NCBI GenBank assembly: GCA_024516155.1
Contig: JAJJXM010000014.1
Coordinates: 895,752-959,751 of the forward strand
Source of the DNA: Pyronema omphalodes
Taxonomy: Eukaryota > Ascomycota > Pezizomycetes > Pezizales > Pyronemataceae
Reading direction: 5' to 3'
DNA length: 64,000 nucleotides
Below, piece by piece: positions 32,501 through 42,446 of the stretch (position 1 is the first letter of the stretch; the number at the start of each line of letters is the position of its first letter). Under the pieces are notes generated by a model. It was not told the origin of the DNA. It searched no databases and saw only the letters and a program-made list of their open reading frames with translations. The translations under genes were made by a program, and so were the position numbers.

Positions 32501-33272
32501 AATGAACGCCATTATGGAACAATACCTCCGAGCTCACGTCAACTATCTTCAAGACGATTGGGCTGATTGGTTACCACTAGCGGAATTCGCTGCGAATAAC
32601 CAAGCATCCGAGACAACGGGAACTTCCCCGTTCTTTGCCAATAAAGGATTCGACCCCCGTTGTCAATTCGATTTACTTCCAGCAGCTACGAACGATGTAA
32701 ACGATCGACGGGCCCTCACAACTTCGAAAACCCTCGCCGAAATCCACAACCATTTACGAGCTGAGATCAACAGAGCTAACCTACGTTATCAAGAGAATGC
32801 CGATAAACATCGACTCCCGTCACCGAATTATCAGCCCGGAGATCTGGTATGGATGAATGCCCGTAATTGGAAAACCCGTCGACCCTCCCGGAAATTAGAC
32901 AACAAACGTTACGGACCCCTCAAGATTATCGCCAAAGTATCCCCCTATGCCTATCGATTAGAACTACCTCCGACAATGAAATGTCACAACGTTCAACATG
33001 TTTCCCTATTGGAACCCGCTGCGAATGACCCCTACCCCGGTCAACAATCAGACCCACCACCCCCGGTGGAAATCGACGGTGAAGACGAATACTTCATCGA
33101 AGCTATCCTCGACTCCCGAATTCACCGGAAGAAACTTCAGTACATGGTTAAATGGGTTGGATACGATATGCCCGATTGGGAACCCGCCGAACTCCATTTC
33201 GACAGTAAAGCCGTTGACGACTTTCATAAAAAGTATCCCGATAAACCGGGACCCCTCCCCAACTTATCTTAG
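29550..33272 (+). CDS. pol: Pol polyprotein (protease, RT, RNase H, integrase, chromodomain), family 1 copy 1
   Basis: Counting from the -1 slip, 1240 residues. Protease: LVDCGCTGISF with the catalytic Asp at about 67. Reverse transcriptase: LVVDYRGIN, then YLDD at 428-431. RNase H: ETDASD with Asp 577. Integrase: zinc domain HH...CHTC (816-857), then the D,D,35,E core with Asp 887, Asp 947 and Glu 983 (in GQTERMN). C-terminal chromodomain at about 1178-1230 keeps the aromatic cage (YMVKWVGY, DWEPA), which in chromoviruses guides insertion to heterochromatin marks. The gag-pol-chromodomain order defines a Ty3/Gypsy chromovirus. The open frame also runs upstream to 29415 but that part overlaps gag and is probably not used. 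Confidence 0.93.
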   Translation, partial: RVVHQQPVGSVVGPAPASSFVSSQEIVYVSASSLSSKQENELDGNHLVVPCTLTEHNTKIDTHALVDCGCTGISFMNEDFARQHNFPRYQLKNPKMVEVIDGRPISSGDITEYVEVECTIGDHHELLTAYVTRLGHYPLVLGIPWLRKHDVTINFADNDIKFSSPNCLPHRTTLTPTPVKGIAPKQQNKICAISATTFRRIVNNANNRYGKVEQFSLSLNEITTALQPEKEEPDLKTIVPPEYHQYLGIFEKVNADKLPPHRPSDHKISLVDGFQPPFGPLYSLSRPELEELKRWLDENLTKGFIRASSSPAAAPILFVKKGDGSLRLVVDYRGINAGTIKNRYPLPLMQDTLMNLSRAKWFTKLDIRGAYNLIRMANGEEWKTAFRTRYGLFESLVMPFGLTNAPATFQNFINDVLAPYLDRFCTAYLDDTLIYSDNLEEHKQHVKLILEAFEKAGLHLKPEKCEFHQKEVKYLGLIISTEGIKMDPEKITAVRDWESPRNLKDVRAFLGFANFYRRFVKNYSKIVQPLTLLTRKGVPFVWSESQQQAFEELKSTFTSAPVLARFDPDRDVIVETDASDYVSAGVLSQYDDEGILHPIAYFSKKHSPAECNYEIYDKELMAIVRAFEEWRPELQSVINPIRVLSDHKNLEYFTSTKLLNRRQARWSQFLSQFNFKIVYRPGTAGGKPDALTRRSGDLPKEGDERSLENHTTIIKPENILHAAAVTPSNQQTITNSQQTAIPDPQQTNPTLSQLFTEAYEKDPFPIKVIEMLNNNTRYCKDITLAECTVNNNRLFYRGCLWVPNYEPLRLHLMQQHHDSPTAGHPGRSKTLEYLSRTYTWPQMRTDVERYIRNCHTCQRSKPTRHAPFGILRPLPIPERPWQDISMDFVTGLPWSNGCDAIWVVVDRLTKERHLIACRTDIDAKELSSLFITHIFRLHGLPLTIISDRGPQFAALFWKNLCRRLGIEPRLSTAFHPQTDGQTERMNAIMEQYLRAHVNYLQDDWADWLPLAEFAANNQASETTGTSPFFANKGFDPRCQFDLLPAATNDVNDRRALTTSKTLAEIHNHLRAEINRANLRYQENADKHRLPSPNYQPGDLVWMNARNWKTRRPSRKLDNKRYGPLKIIAKVSPYAYRLELPPTMKCHNVQHVSLLEPAANDPYPGQQSDPPPPVEIDGEDEYFIEAILDSRIHRKKLQYMVKWVGYDMPDWEPAELHFDSKAVDDFHKKYPDKPGPLPNLS

Positions 33273-33297
33273 AAGTTACTTCGCCGGAGCTCAGTCC

Positions 33298-33311
33298 AAG
33301 AAGGGGGATCC
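33298..33311 (+). promoter_or_regulatory. Polypurine tract
   Basis: AAGAAGGGGGATCC lies immediately before the 3' LTR and would prime plus-strand DNA. Copy 2 keeps the same sequence at 47560-47573. Confidence 0.75.
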
Positions 33312-34444
33312 TGTCACGGCTCGAGAATTATTACCTTCCCCCTCCTCGTCATTCATTCACCTATTATCATTCGCTTCAGCACTCGTTTGTTTATTTATTT
33401 CTATTATCCTTCGGTCTTCGATCATCACTCGTCACTCGCCTGGGTTAGGGTTGCGCTCAATTCCCAAATTGTCAAAAAGGTCACGTGACTTATCCCCAGG
33501 GTTAGGGGTCAGCTCGGATCCCTTTTCGGAAATTCCATACCTACGGTCTACCGATCATCTTATCCGATTAGATAAGATCGGTCACGTGTTCTAATCAATA
33601 GTAGATCAGTATGCACGCGCACTGGTCTACTAATGTGCGCACACGTGACTAGGGCTAGGGCACGATCATCTTATCGATAAGATAAGATCTAGTCATGTGA
33701 CCTTATCAGTATTGCACCATCTTTCCAATCGCAGCTGATCTGGTTTCACGTGACTAGGGTTAGGGTTGCACCCGCACGCACACAAACTAGGGTTAGGTTT
33801 GTGACCGTACGCGCACAGCTAGGGTTAGGGTTACGGACGCACGCGCACGATTAGGGTTACGGAAGCGCGCGCGTGACTACGCTTAGGGTTACGCTAGCGC
33901 GCACGCGAAGCACGCTACCGCGCACGCGAGTTACGCTATCGCGCACGCGAGATACGCTAACGAGCGCGCGACGAGGCTGTGCACGCAAACACGCTAATTT
34001 GGTACGAACGCGTTAGCGCGTCTAGAACGCGCAACCGCGACCGCGTTGTTTACTTAGTTATTTTTCGGGAAAATTCTGCAAGTAGTGGCTCGGCGTGTAA
34101 GGAGGAAAAATTGTATATAAGAGGATTGTTTCTTTGTCTGTTTATTTTGTTTTTCTTTTCTCCTTACACAGTTATTTGTTTATTTACAAACTCAAATACT
34201 TTGTCGAAAATCTTTGTTTACGTCCTCGTTCTCGTCCCCGTCTTTGGATCTCTTTGTCCCTTGAAATCTTTGTTTATTTCCTTAACTTCTAAACACAGAA
34301 AGTCTTTAAGTTGATGCTAGACACAGCTTAAGAGTTTCTAACGTTGAAGTTATTATAAGGATATATCCATTGAACTCAAGAGTGAATAATTGAGAAGAGC
34401 CCTCAGGTTCTCCGTCAGCTATCTCTCCCTTGTTCGCCGTTACA
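33312..34444 (+). repeat. 3' LTR of family 1 copy 1 (1133 bp)
   Basis: Matches the 5' LTR throughout by eye except for the 130-bp insertion. Carries the same TATA box (TATATAA at 34114-34120) and the TTACACAGTTAT seed. Followed by CTAGG, the right target duplication. Confidence 0.93.
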
Positions 34445-34449
34445 CTAGG

Positions 34450-37400
34450 GACGGCACATCATTCAGGAACGTAATTTACCAGCGTCATTGCAGGAAGACA
34501 GTCGGCGAAATATGGGCATTAGCTGAGCCGCTATCCATATATAATAGACCCACCTCCCCCGACCAATATGAGTACCAGCCCTTCATCAGCGGTACTTGTC
34601 TGAGCCATTGTCCTCCATCGCTACTCAAACCGCCAACAATGGAACATGCGATATCACCAACTTTGACTATTTTTAATTTACTTTTCCATGCCTAATGCGT
34701 TATACTTCCATTACTTCAAAGCTTCATCCATATTCACTGCAAGGTTAAAAAATGTTTGCTCTAGTCCCTGTTCTGAATATTTGAATGCTGATGTTGAGCA
34801 GAAATCAGTTGCTAATGTAAGGCTATTGATGTTTGGGGGCCTCCAGGCAAGATTGCAGTCCTGGTAATGCAGGATGAAGATTGACCACATATTTGACTTG
34901 ACAACAAATGGCCAGCTAAACTCTCAAATTGAAATGTAAAAACCTGTAACATGGACAGGAGGATGGCCTATCATCTGAATGAGAGAATGCAGTGAGCATG
35001 CCTGCCATACCAATGTGAAAAGCAAATTAACAGGAGGGCAAACGTTCCACTCTATGCCGAAGGTGTTTATCTCAGTCTTGGGGAAATATTTGACTTTCTG
35101 TTCAAACGGACCACGCCGTCATTTACCGTAGACCAGTTGGTGGTCCCGAGCTGTCGGCATGATGTTCGTGACTTTCAGCCATATCTGGCCATACCAGGGG
35201 ATGTTACCAGGCCTGGATCAGGAGAATAACTACCCGCGTATCCTGTCCTGATCACAGGGATCCCCTGGAGAGGCATGCTTGTCACCTGCTGCCTACTGTG
35301 AAATGTCTCAACAGGGAATAGCACAAGGAAGAAATGCCTCTCTACAGCCCCCCGACAAAAGAAAAGCTACAGAAGGAACCAACAGAACAAAACGAAGCAT
35401 GATAAAGTAAGGATGGCCATGTTGCTTGAAAGCGGATGGCCTTTAGCGCAGTGAAGATAAAAAAAATGAAAACCCTTGCAATATATCTCAAACACCACTG
35501 GGATTACCGTCCCCTTGAACCCCCTGCATTGCTACACCAGCTTGTGCCTATTCAACATCCGCCTTCTCAGCTCAGTTGAAGTCAGAAAATGAAACGGCAC
35601 ATTATTCACCATTATCTGCAAAGGTTCCCAGCAGCGTAAGATTGCCCCATCGGTTCCTGGGCGGGCGGAGTAATGAAGCCATCGATGTCACCAGTACCCT
35701 GTACTTCCTCTGCCATGTATCATAGCCACCGACTTCATTGCCTCAGGTTTTGCCCGGACTTGACAGGTGGTACCAGCCCTGGTCGCAGTCTTTCTACTGT
35801 AGCCCAATGAGACAGCTGTCACTTACACTGTAAGACTACAACAGCCGTAGAAAAGCACATGTTCAATGCATTGAGTAGTTCAGAGCGCATCACAGATTTG
35901 TCATTACATCGAATAGTCATGGGCAGCAGTCATATGGCACCCTGCAGCGCTCAAATGTTGGAGATGTGAGTTGGGACCACCTTGTAACACGATGAATGGT
36001 TTCCAGCCAATGCAAAAGATAACTGGGCAGCTAGTAGCCCCACAACGTATCTGGGTTGGGTGAGACACTAGATCTCGTTGTCAAGTTTCAAGGCGGCATC
36101 TGCCCCGTTACTGTACACAACCGCAGAATGGGCTCATCTTGTGCTTCCCTGCCACGATGAAGATTGCTTTCATCGGCCTCAGCCTGGTGCCTGTTCCCTT
36201 GTCCATCACTTGGTTGGTGTCCTTATTGTTACTGCCCGCCTTACCTGTTTGTCCCCGCTGTAGTCATTTCTCCCAGCGCCCAGTCTGGTCCCTGCCTGTG
36301 TTGAACTTCGCCATGACCTACCAGGGGATCTCCAGTTGCTGGTTCCAGTCGAGATGTGGAATCAATTGAAGCCCAGCCCGCACATGTCCCATGGAATCAA
36401 TCCGTTTGACTTTCAGCGGAGTAATGCGGCCTTTTTACCACTGCCTAACACAACATCCAAGAACCTTTGATCATTACTTGGACACCATCAAACCAGTGAT
36501 CCGAAGATCAGACCACGATAATTCACTGGTTTTGTGGTTGCAAGCAGTCATTGCCTAACTCTATACCCCACCCACTTGAGCCTCGAAGTTGAAAATCTTG
36601 GCGCAACCCCCAACCACTATGTCAGCATAAGGGTTCCAGATTGGCTAACCGCCGGAGTTTCAGCAGGAGTCCTCCATTGATGAGTTCACCTTCAGATTGC
36701 ACTCATTGCGTTCCAGCTGGTGGCTAGCTCATGGAGTCATGCACACTCGGATTACCTCCCTGAACATATGACTATCGACACTGATATGACTGGAGAACAT
36801 ATTACACGCTCCAGCACCCGCTCAGGCTGCCAACCCAACAGGTGTCAAGGAACTGGGCCAGCATGAGCTCAATGCCCCCACATTCGCCGTGGTTATGCTT
36901 ACCAAAGCAGTCCGAGTTTACCCCCATGTGCCGAGCACCACAACTCACCTTGCTTCCAGAACATCCACCGAACAAATCCATCTTTTACTACCTCAATGAT
37001 CAGGAAATCCTAACAGCGCAAGGTCATGATGTGGATTCCGTGGAATTGCATGTAGATGCCGATGAGATTCGTCGACAATCACAGCTGATCCACTGTTGAT
37101 TGGCGTCCACAGGGTGGGGATTGTTGATCAGAAGATCTGTCACCCTCTCCTTCTTGTCAGCAGGAATAGCATGCAACCTCGCTATTCCATGACGCTGCTT
37201 CGTGTTCGAACTTTCAGCAATGTCTTGTGTTATCCTACGCCTGTGATTCTCCCAGGAGGAATTCGGTCGCTCATCAGCATCTCCCAGAGTTCGTCATTCA
37301 TGAGATCATTCCATATCCGTGCACCGGCGGAAGATGTCTTGCCCTAAACAACACTAGGAACCTCATCTACGCTGCGCAAGATGCATCCTGACACCCTGAC

Positions 37401-37678
37401 TGACATGGTAGCGCAGCCAGATCCTTTAAAATCCCGGGGACGATGAGTGGCACATGTCTGGAGCATGAAACTAATTTGCGAGGCTTGTTGCGCAACTATG
37501 TTGTGACCAACAGTGAATTATGGACAGCCTTGAAATAGACCGTACATGTAACAGCGTGAAAGTCATCGTGGAATGCATGTTTGAAGAATGCTTGCGGCCT
37601 ACATTGAGCATTGAGAAACCTTGGACTACCAACATTGACGTCACCTGAGGACCAACAGCCATGGCACTGCTAGGACAA
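34450..37678. other. Long non-coding interval, nothing recognised
   Basis: About 3.2 kb of balanced composition with only short frames (up to about 85 codons). I found no domain, no tRNA-like sequence and no match to other parts of the window. It could be a very old transposon, but that is a guess. Confidence 0.4.
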
Positions 37679-38925
37679 TGTCAAACAGGCCCTGAGTCTC
37701 CCAATGGAGGCTTTTCCAATCCATTGTGCTCATTCTGGAGGGTACATTACAACAAGACTTTCCTCAAGAAGCCAGGAGTTTGACTAGTTGATCACAGGCT
37801 CAATAAACGTACAGGCCTCTGTTGAGGTATGTGGTGTCGATAGGGGTCGTTGTAGCCACAGATGAAGTTGCTGTTTCTGCAGGAGATAGTGGGACAAGTA
37901 TATTTGTTTCTAGACTTCCCTCTAAAAGTCTGCCAGCCCTTTCTGAGAGAACCAACGCCCAAACTCATGTTAGGAGATCAGACCTGACTCAATTCTTTGA
38001 GAGATCTGTCGATGGCTTGCAACATGACCTTCCAATCAGGTATTGGGATTTCGTGCCTAGTGGAGGACTACTCCTCAGTGACTCTTCTGATCACGACATG
38101 TGAGTCATACATCCTATGAGTTGTCTTAATCATGGATTTCCCTACGAAATCGCCATTGCGAGTGAAGGAATCTGCGATGATAAGGCATACCATGCCCTAC
38201 CGGAGCACACTGCCCCATTACATTTCTGTGTGCTCTCATGACTGCCCCACCTGCGCGACATTCGCACAGCCACACCCTGGTGTTTACGCAAATGACGTCT
38301 TATTCCTCAGTTCGTGGTTCTTGACCTCAGGATGCATCATATCAGTTCCACCCAACAGTTTCCGTGACTGGTGTTCCTTGCTGCAGGACGTTGCCTCATG
38401 CCAATGCAATGTTGACTGTTGTCCTGAACGCCACTCCTCCTGGCCGAGCAGCCTGTGCCTTATTTCCTAGCCGACTATCTGCCAAACAGAGGCATCGGAT
38501 GATCTCATGCGTCTGCCTTGCACTGTCATGAAAATACCGTTGTCCTGCAAGCCCTCTGGTAGCCGTACTTGTGCAACACAACCTCACGTTTGAGAAGGTG
38601 TCCCTTCGCCATCGTCTTCCGTTCTCCATCAGCATCATCTGTAGTTTTCTCATCGGGGAGTGGACACCCATGAGGTCAGTTGGTCCACGTTCCCATTCAT
38701 CTGTGAGCCTCCCAATCTGCTAGTGATTAAGAGGTTGCGACGCCGGAGGCTAGGATCTTCGTGAGGTCTTGAAGTCACAAATCACGTGACATGGCTAGCT
38801 AGAGGTCCTCAGGAGGGTTCGGCCCAGGATACTCACCTGATTGTTCATTCTCGTGTTTCTTTGCCATGTTCTCTGAATGTTATACATGTTACATATTCTA
38901 TACTCGCACAATACAGGGTGTGACA
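37679..38925. repeat. LTR-like remnant of a third family, copy 1
   Basis: The block from TGTCAAACAGG to GGGTGTGACA aligns in order with 52224-53624: GGAGGCTTTTCC, GATCACAnGC, AATAAAC, GCCCCACCTGCG, AATCACGTGAC and the end GGGTGTGACA are shared. TGTCnAAC and TGTGACA ends with an AATAAA-like signal suggest an LTR. No target duplication is evident. Confidence 0.5.
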
Positions 38926-39040
38926 ATTGTGGCTGGAGCTTGCTGGAGCTAGCTGAAGCTTGTTGCAACATCAAGCTTAAAGAACCTTCTTGCTGAAGCT
39001 GCACCCACAGGGCATTGTGATGGATACATAGACACACCAC

Positions 39041-39410
39041 TTTAGTCCTCCTATTTCCACATACTGCCCGAATCTTCCTTTTGATCCAGCGGACACCTAC
39101 ACAACAATAGCACAATATCACCCCGAAGATTGCCAACACCATCACTGCTGTGATCAGACCCAGTGAGAAGCGGTTTTCGGATTCTGACTATTTTGACATT
39201 GGAACTTGTGTTGTCATTGGATGTGTTCTGCGACAAACTTACTATGACCTTAGAAGCCAAGGCAACGCCATCTGCTTGTGTGATATTGACGCGGCTGTTG
39301 CTACAGCGGTCCGGGCCGAGGGCCAATTGGCACCCTACATCACACGTCAGAAGCAGAAACGATTTAGTTGGGTCTTTGACGTTTTCTTGTCCGATAAGTG
39401 GTGGGTAGCA
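39041..39410 (-). pseudogene. Possible membrane-protein exons
   Basis: A minus-strand frame from about 39410 gives a Cys-containing segment (CDVGCQLALGPDRCSNSRVN), then at 39230 a GTAAGT donor and 55 nt later an ATAG acceptor with a CAATGAC branch-like site. After removal the frame continues into a hydrophobic segment (LITAVMVLAIFGVILCYCC) and basic KRKIR. Intron length matches the Kelch gene introns. No start codon or upstream exon could be joined, and the right end of an LTR-like remnant overlaps the distal part, so this may be a relic. Confidence 0.3.
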
Positions 39411-39442
39411 GTGAATGTTTCAGGTAGGTATTACAGGCATGC

Positions 39443-39660
39443 GACTTGAAGAAGAAACTTTTAATTCACAGCTGGGGGTTGATTTCAACTCTTATGCCCC
39501 TGACTTACATCACCCAGCCCACTGCAAACAGAAACCCTCGACTCCGAAGTCACCAGCATCGGACATGAAGAAGAAACTTTCGATTCCCTGCCGGGGTTCT
39601 CTTTCCACTCGCATTTCCCTGAACTACATTTCCCGGCCCATGTCAACAGGAAAGCCTTGC
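39443..39660. repeat. Tandem duplication, about 119-bp unit, two diverged copies
   Basis: GACTTGAAGAAGAAAC at 39443 and GACATGAAGAAGAAAC at 39562 start two copies that share further words (CCCTGACTTACATnnCCC and CCCTGAACTACATTTCCC). Confidence 0.6.
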
Positions 39661-39731
39661 ATAGGAAGTTGCTGGCACATTGACGATCTCGTGCTGACAC
39701 AGATATAACATCCAAGCTCAGGGCCAGCGCC

Positions 39732-39753
39732 AGGGTTAGGGTTAGGGTTAGGG
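39732..39753 (+). repeat. Interstitial telomere-type repeat
   Basis: Three and a half tandem copies of TTAGGG, the usual filamentous-fungal telomere unit, inside a repeat-rich region. Too short to be a chromosome end. Confidence 0.75.
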
Positions 39754-40068
39754 TCCATATCTTCCGGATATGATCAAGAGTTTCATGATTCCAAGACACT
39801 GAGCGGTTGATCAGTCACATTTTGCTTTATGAGAATGGGAAATTCAACGGAGTTTCAAAAAAAAACATTTATTGCAAATGTTTACATACAAAAATATATG
39901 ACAATTGCACTAATGCAAGATTATTGCAAAGTAATAGAAGATAATACCAAAACCAGGAAAGATGATAACAGGAGAACAAAATAGAATTTTGTCAAGTGAA
40001 AACAAACTGAAAACATGAAAGTTTGACTTATGTAAGTGACATTGTCCAGCCGGAAATAATACAACCCG

Positions 40069-40607
40069 TGTCATGGCTCCAGCATCGTCGCCTGTATTCT
40101 GAATCGGCTCAGACTGCACAGTCATACTGCACAGCTGCAGGGCTGCACCACATCGTATGTCAGCACCAGCACAGCCGCCCTCACAGCCGCAACGCACTAG
40201 TCTATCCTTTCCTTATCACCTGCCTTGTCTGTCTTAGTTATCTTAGTTCGTTTTATCAGCACAAGCGTCACATTGTTGTCACATGCATTAGGTTCTTGGC
40301 TCCTTTGTTTAGGTTCTTGTCTCGGTTAAAAACCCTGTTAGGGTTTGGGTTGTTGTTAGGAGGATTTATGTATATAAGGAGGGCCTTCCCCCGGCTCACT
40401 CTGTTTCCTTTTCTTTCTTCTTCACAGAACATCTTGTCCAGTTAGCAATCCAGTTTCCTTCACAACTCCTCCTTCTCCAGTCTTGGCATCATCTTAACCT
40501 CTGCCTCCTCCTTCCAGTATCTCCTCGTCTTGCTCTACGTTCCGGTCTCTGTCCTCTGCCCGGAACACTGCATACCTTGGACGTTCCCTCGATCCTGTGC
40601 CGTTACA
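40069..40607 (+). mobile_element. Solo LTR of another Gypsy-like family (539 bp)
   Basis: Begins TGTCATGGCTCC and ends GCCGTTACA, the same kind of ends as family 1. A TATA box (TATATAAGG, about 40371) is followed by a pyrimidine-rich leader with TTCTTCACAG. Flanks are ACCCG on the left and ACCTG on the right, a 5-bp duplication with one transition, as expected for an old insertion reduced by LTR-LTR recombination. Confidence 0.6.
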
Positions 40608-40689
40608 ACCTGCACATATCTGTGGTAGGATTGTATGTCGCCACACATGCACTATAACCACCAGCACCGGACAATTCGGTTTGAGGCTT

Positions 40690-41247
40690 TCAGATCTGAT
40701 TCAACGAATCAATAGCAGGATCGATAGTGCCGGGTGTGTTCCCACCATAGGGACGATGAAGTACAGCCTTTATACCAAATGCGTGTACAGCTCTGTGGTA
40801 TGCGGTTGCCGTCTGTAGCGAATCAAGATTCCATCCAAGAGGGACGAAGACTGTGTAATCAACACACCCTTTGAGTTCACTCATATGCTCAGCGAAGGTA
40901 ATTTTTGCTTCCAAGATGGCTCAGATCAGTGGTTTTCTAAACTGCTGGAGAGCAGTACTCATGATCTGGGAAAGGCTTTCGTGCGTTACCGTCTGCGCCG
41001 CGGAAGAGACCTGATTATTGATTGAAAAGGCGTTGATATGCAACCGCTGCAGCATCCCATCGGTGCATCATTTTGCCTGGGACACAGAAATATTGGCACC
41101 ATCTTCCTCGAGCAAATGGTTGGATATTGAGGCTCATGAACATGGATATCACTTACGGTGAACAGGGCCTGTCCCAACTCATAGCCCAACCATGATGCTG
41201 TAGATGTGGGATCACCAGGACAATTTGCGGATGAGTAGGGAGGATGC
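40690..41247 (-). pseudogene. Broken host-like coding segment interrupted by Gypsy copy 2
   Basis: On the minus strand a long frame reads, with two in-frame TGA stops, GQALFT (then a GTAAGT), EEDGANISVSQAK, GMLQRLHINAFSINNQVSSA, FAEHMSELKGCVDYTVFVPL and FGIKAVLHRPYGGNTPG. Across the Gypsy insertion the same frame continues into 48710-48760 (IYTPSRIVRV joined to HPPYSSANCPGDP) once the duplicated GATGC is counted once. I do not recognise the family. Stops could be hidden by introns or mark decay. Confidence 0.35.
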
Positions 41248-42383
41248 TGTCACGGCTCGAGAATTATCACCTTCCCCCTCCTCGTCATTCATTCACCTAT
41301 TATCATTCGCTTCATTATTCAGCACTCGTTTGTTTATTTATTTCTATTATCCTTCGGTCTGCGATCATCACTCGTCACTTGCCTGGGTGACGGTTACGCT
41401 CAATTCCCAAATTGTCAAAAAGGTCACGTGACCTATCCCCAGGGTTAGGGGTCTGCTCGGATCCCTTTTTGGAAATTCCATACCTACGGTCTACCGATCA
41501 TCTTATCCGATTAGATAAGATCGGTCACGTGTTCTAATCAGTAGTAGATCAGTATGCACGCGCACTGGTCTACTAATGTGCGCACACGTGACTAGGGCTA
41601 GGGCACGATCATCTTATCGATAAGATAAGATCTAGTCATGTGACCTTATCAGTATTGCACCATCCTTCCAATCGCAGCTGATCTGGATTCACGTGACTAG
41701 GGTTAGGGTTGCACCCGCACGCACACAAACTAGGGTTAGGTTTGTGACCGTCCGCGCACAGCTAGGGCTAGGGTTACGGAGGCACGCGCACGATTAGGGT
41801 TACGGAAGCGCGCGCGTGACTACGCTTAGGGTTACGCTAGCGCGCGCACGAAGTACGCTACCGCGCACGCGAGTTACGCTATCGCGCACGCGAGATACGC
41901 TAACGAGAGCGCGACGAGGCTGTGCACGCAAACACGCTAATTTGGTACGAACGCCTTAGCGCCTCTAGAACGCGCAACCGCGACCGCGTTGTTCACTTAG
42001 TTATTTTTCGGGAAAAATCTGCAAATAGTGGCTCGGCGTGTAAGGAGGAAAAATTGTATATAAGAGGATTGTTTCTTTGTTTGTTTATTTTGTTTTTCTT
42101 TTCTCATTACACAGTTATTTGTTTATTTACAAATTTAAATACTTTGTCGATCTTTGTTTACGTCCTCGTTCTCGTCCCCGTCTTTGGATCTCTTTGTCCC
42201 TTGAAATCTTTGTTTATTTCCTTAACTTCTAAACACTGAAATCTCGAAGTTGATGCTCGACACAGCTTAAGAGTTTCTAACGTTGAAGTTGTTATAAGGT
42301 TATCTGCATTGAACTCAAGAGTGAATAATTGAGAAGAGCCCTCAGGTTCTCCGTCAGCTATCTCTCCCTTGTTCGCCGTTACA
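41248..42383 (+). repeat. 5' LTR of family 1 copy 2
   Basis: 1136 bp with the single-copy version of the segment duplicated in copy 1. TATA box TATATAA at 42057-42063. Confidence 0.92.
42107..42118 (+). promoter_or_regulatory. Self-priming seed, copy 2
   Basis: TTACACAGTTAT is unchanged although the bases just before it differ from copy 1 (CTCA against CTCC). It still pairs over 12 nt with 42386-42397. Confidence 0.65.
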
Positions 42384-42385
42384 AC

Positions 42386-42397
42386 ATAACTGTGTAA
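42386..42397 (+). promoter_or_regulatory. Primer-binding site, copy 2
   Basis: ATAACTGTGTAA, 2 nt after the LTR end, identical to copy 1. Confidence 0.68.
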
Positions 42398-42446
42398 TCA
42401 AGACCTGCCGGCTCTACCGTCAACTCTCGATTACAACAAGCTTTAC

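Larger units (their letters stand above)
26932..34444 (+). mobile_element. Full-length Ty3/Gypsy chromovirus-type retrotransposon, family 1, copy 1
   Basis: The element is 7513 bp, bounded by TGTCACGG at 26932 and GTTACA at 34444, with a perfect 5-bp duplication CTAGG (26927-26931, 34445-34449). It has two LTRs, an intact gag frame and an intact pol frame (protease, reverse transcriptase, RNase H, integrase, chromodomain). The LTRs look identical apart from one 130-bp insertion in the 5' LTR, so the insertion is very young and probably still competent. Confidence 0.95.

Noticed and set aside
35000..37400. Several 60-90 codon frames that might be genes
   Set aside because: No domains, no splice sites joining them and no repeats of known elements; treated as background.
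39485..39799. Frame with a signal-peptide-like LTLTLTLALALSL start and several Cys
   Set aside because: The hydrophobic run is the translation of the TTAGGG repeat, and the frame has no ATG (first codon is GTG).
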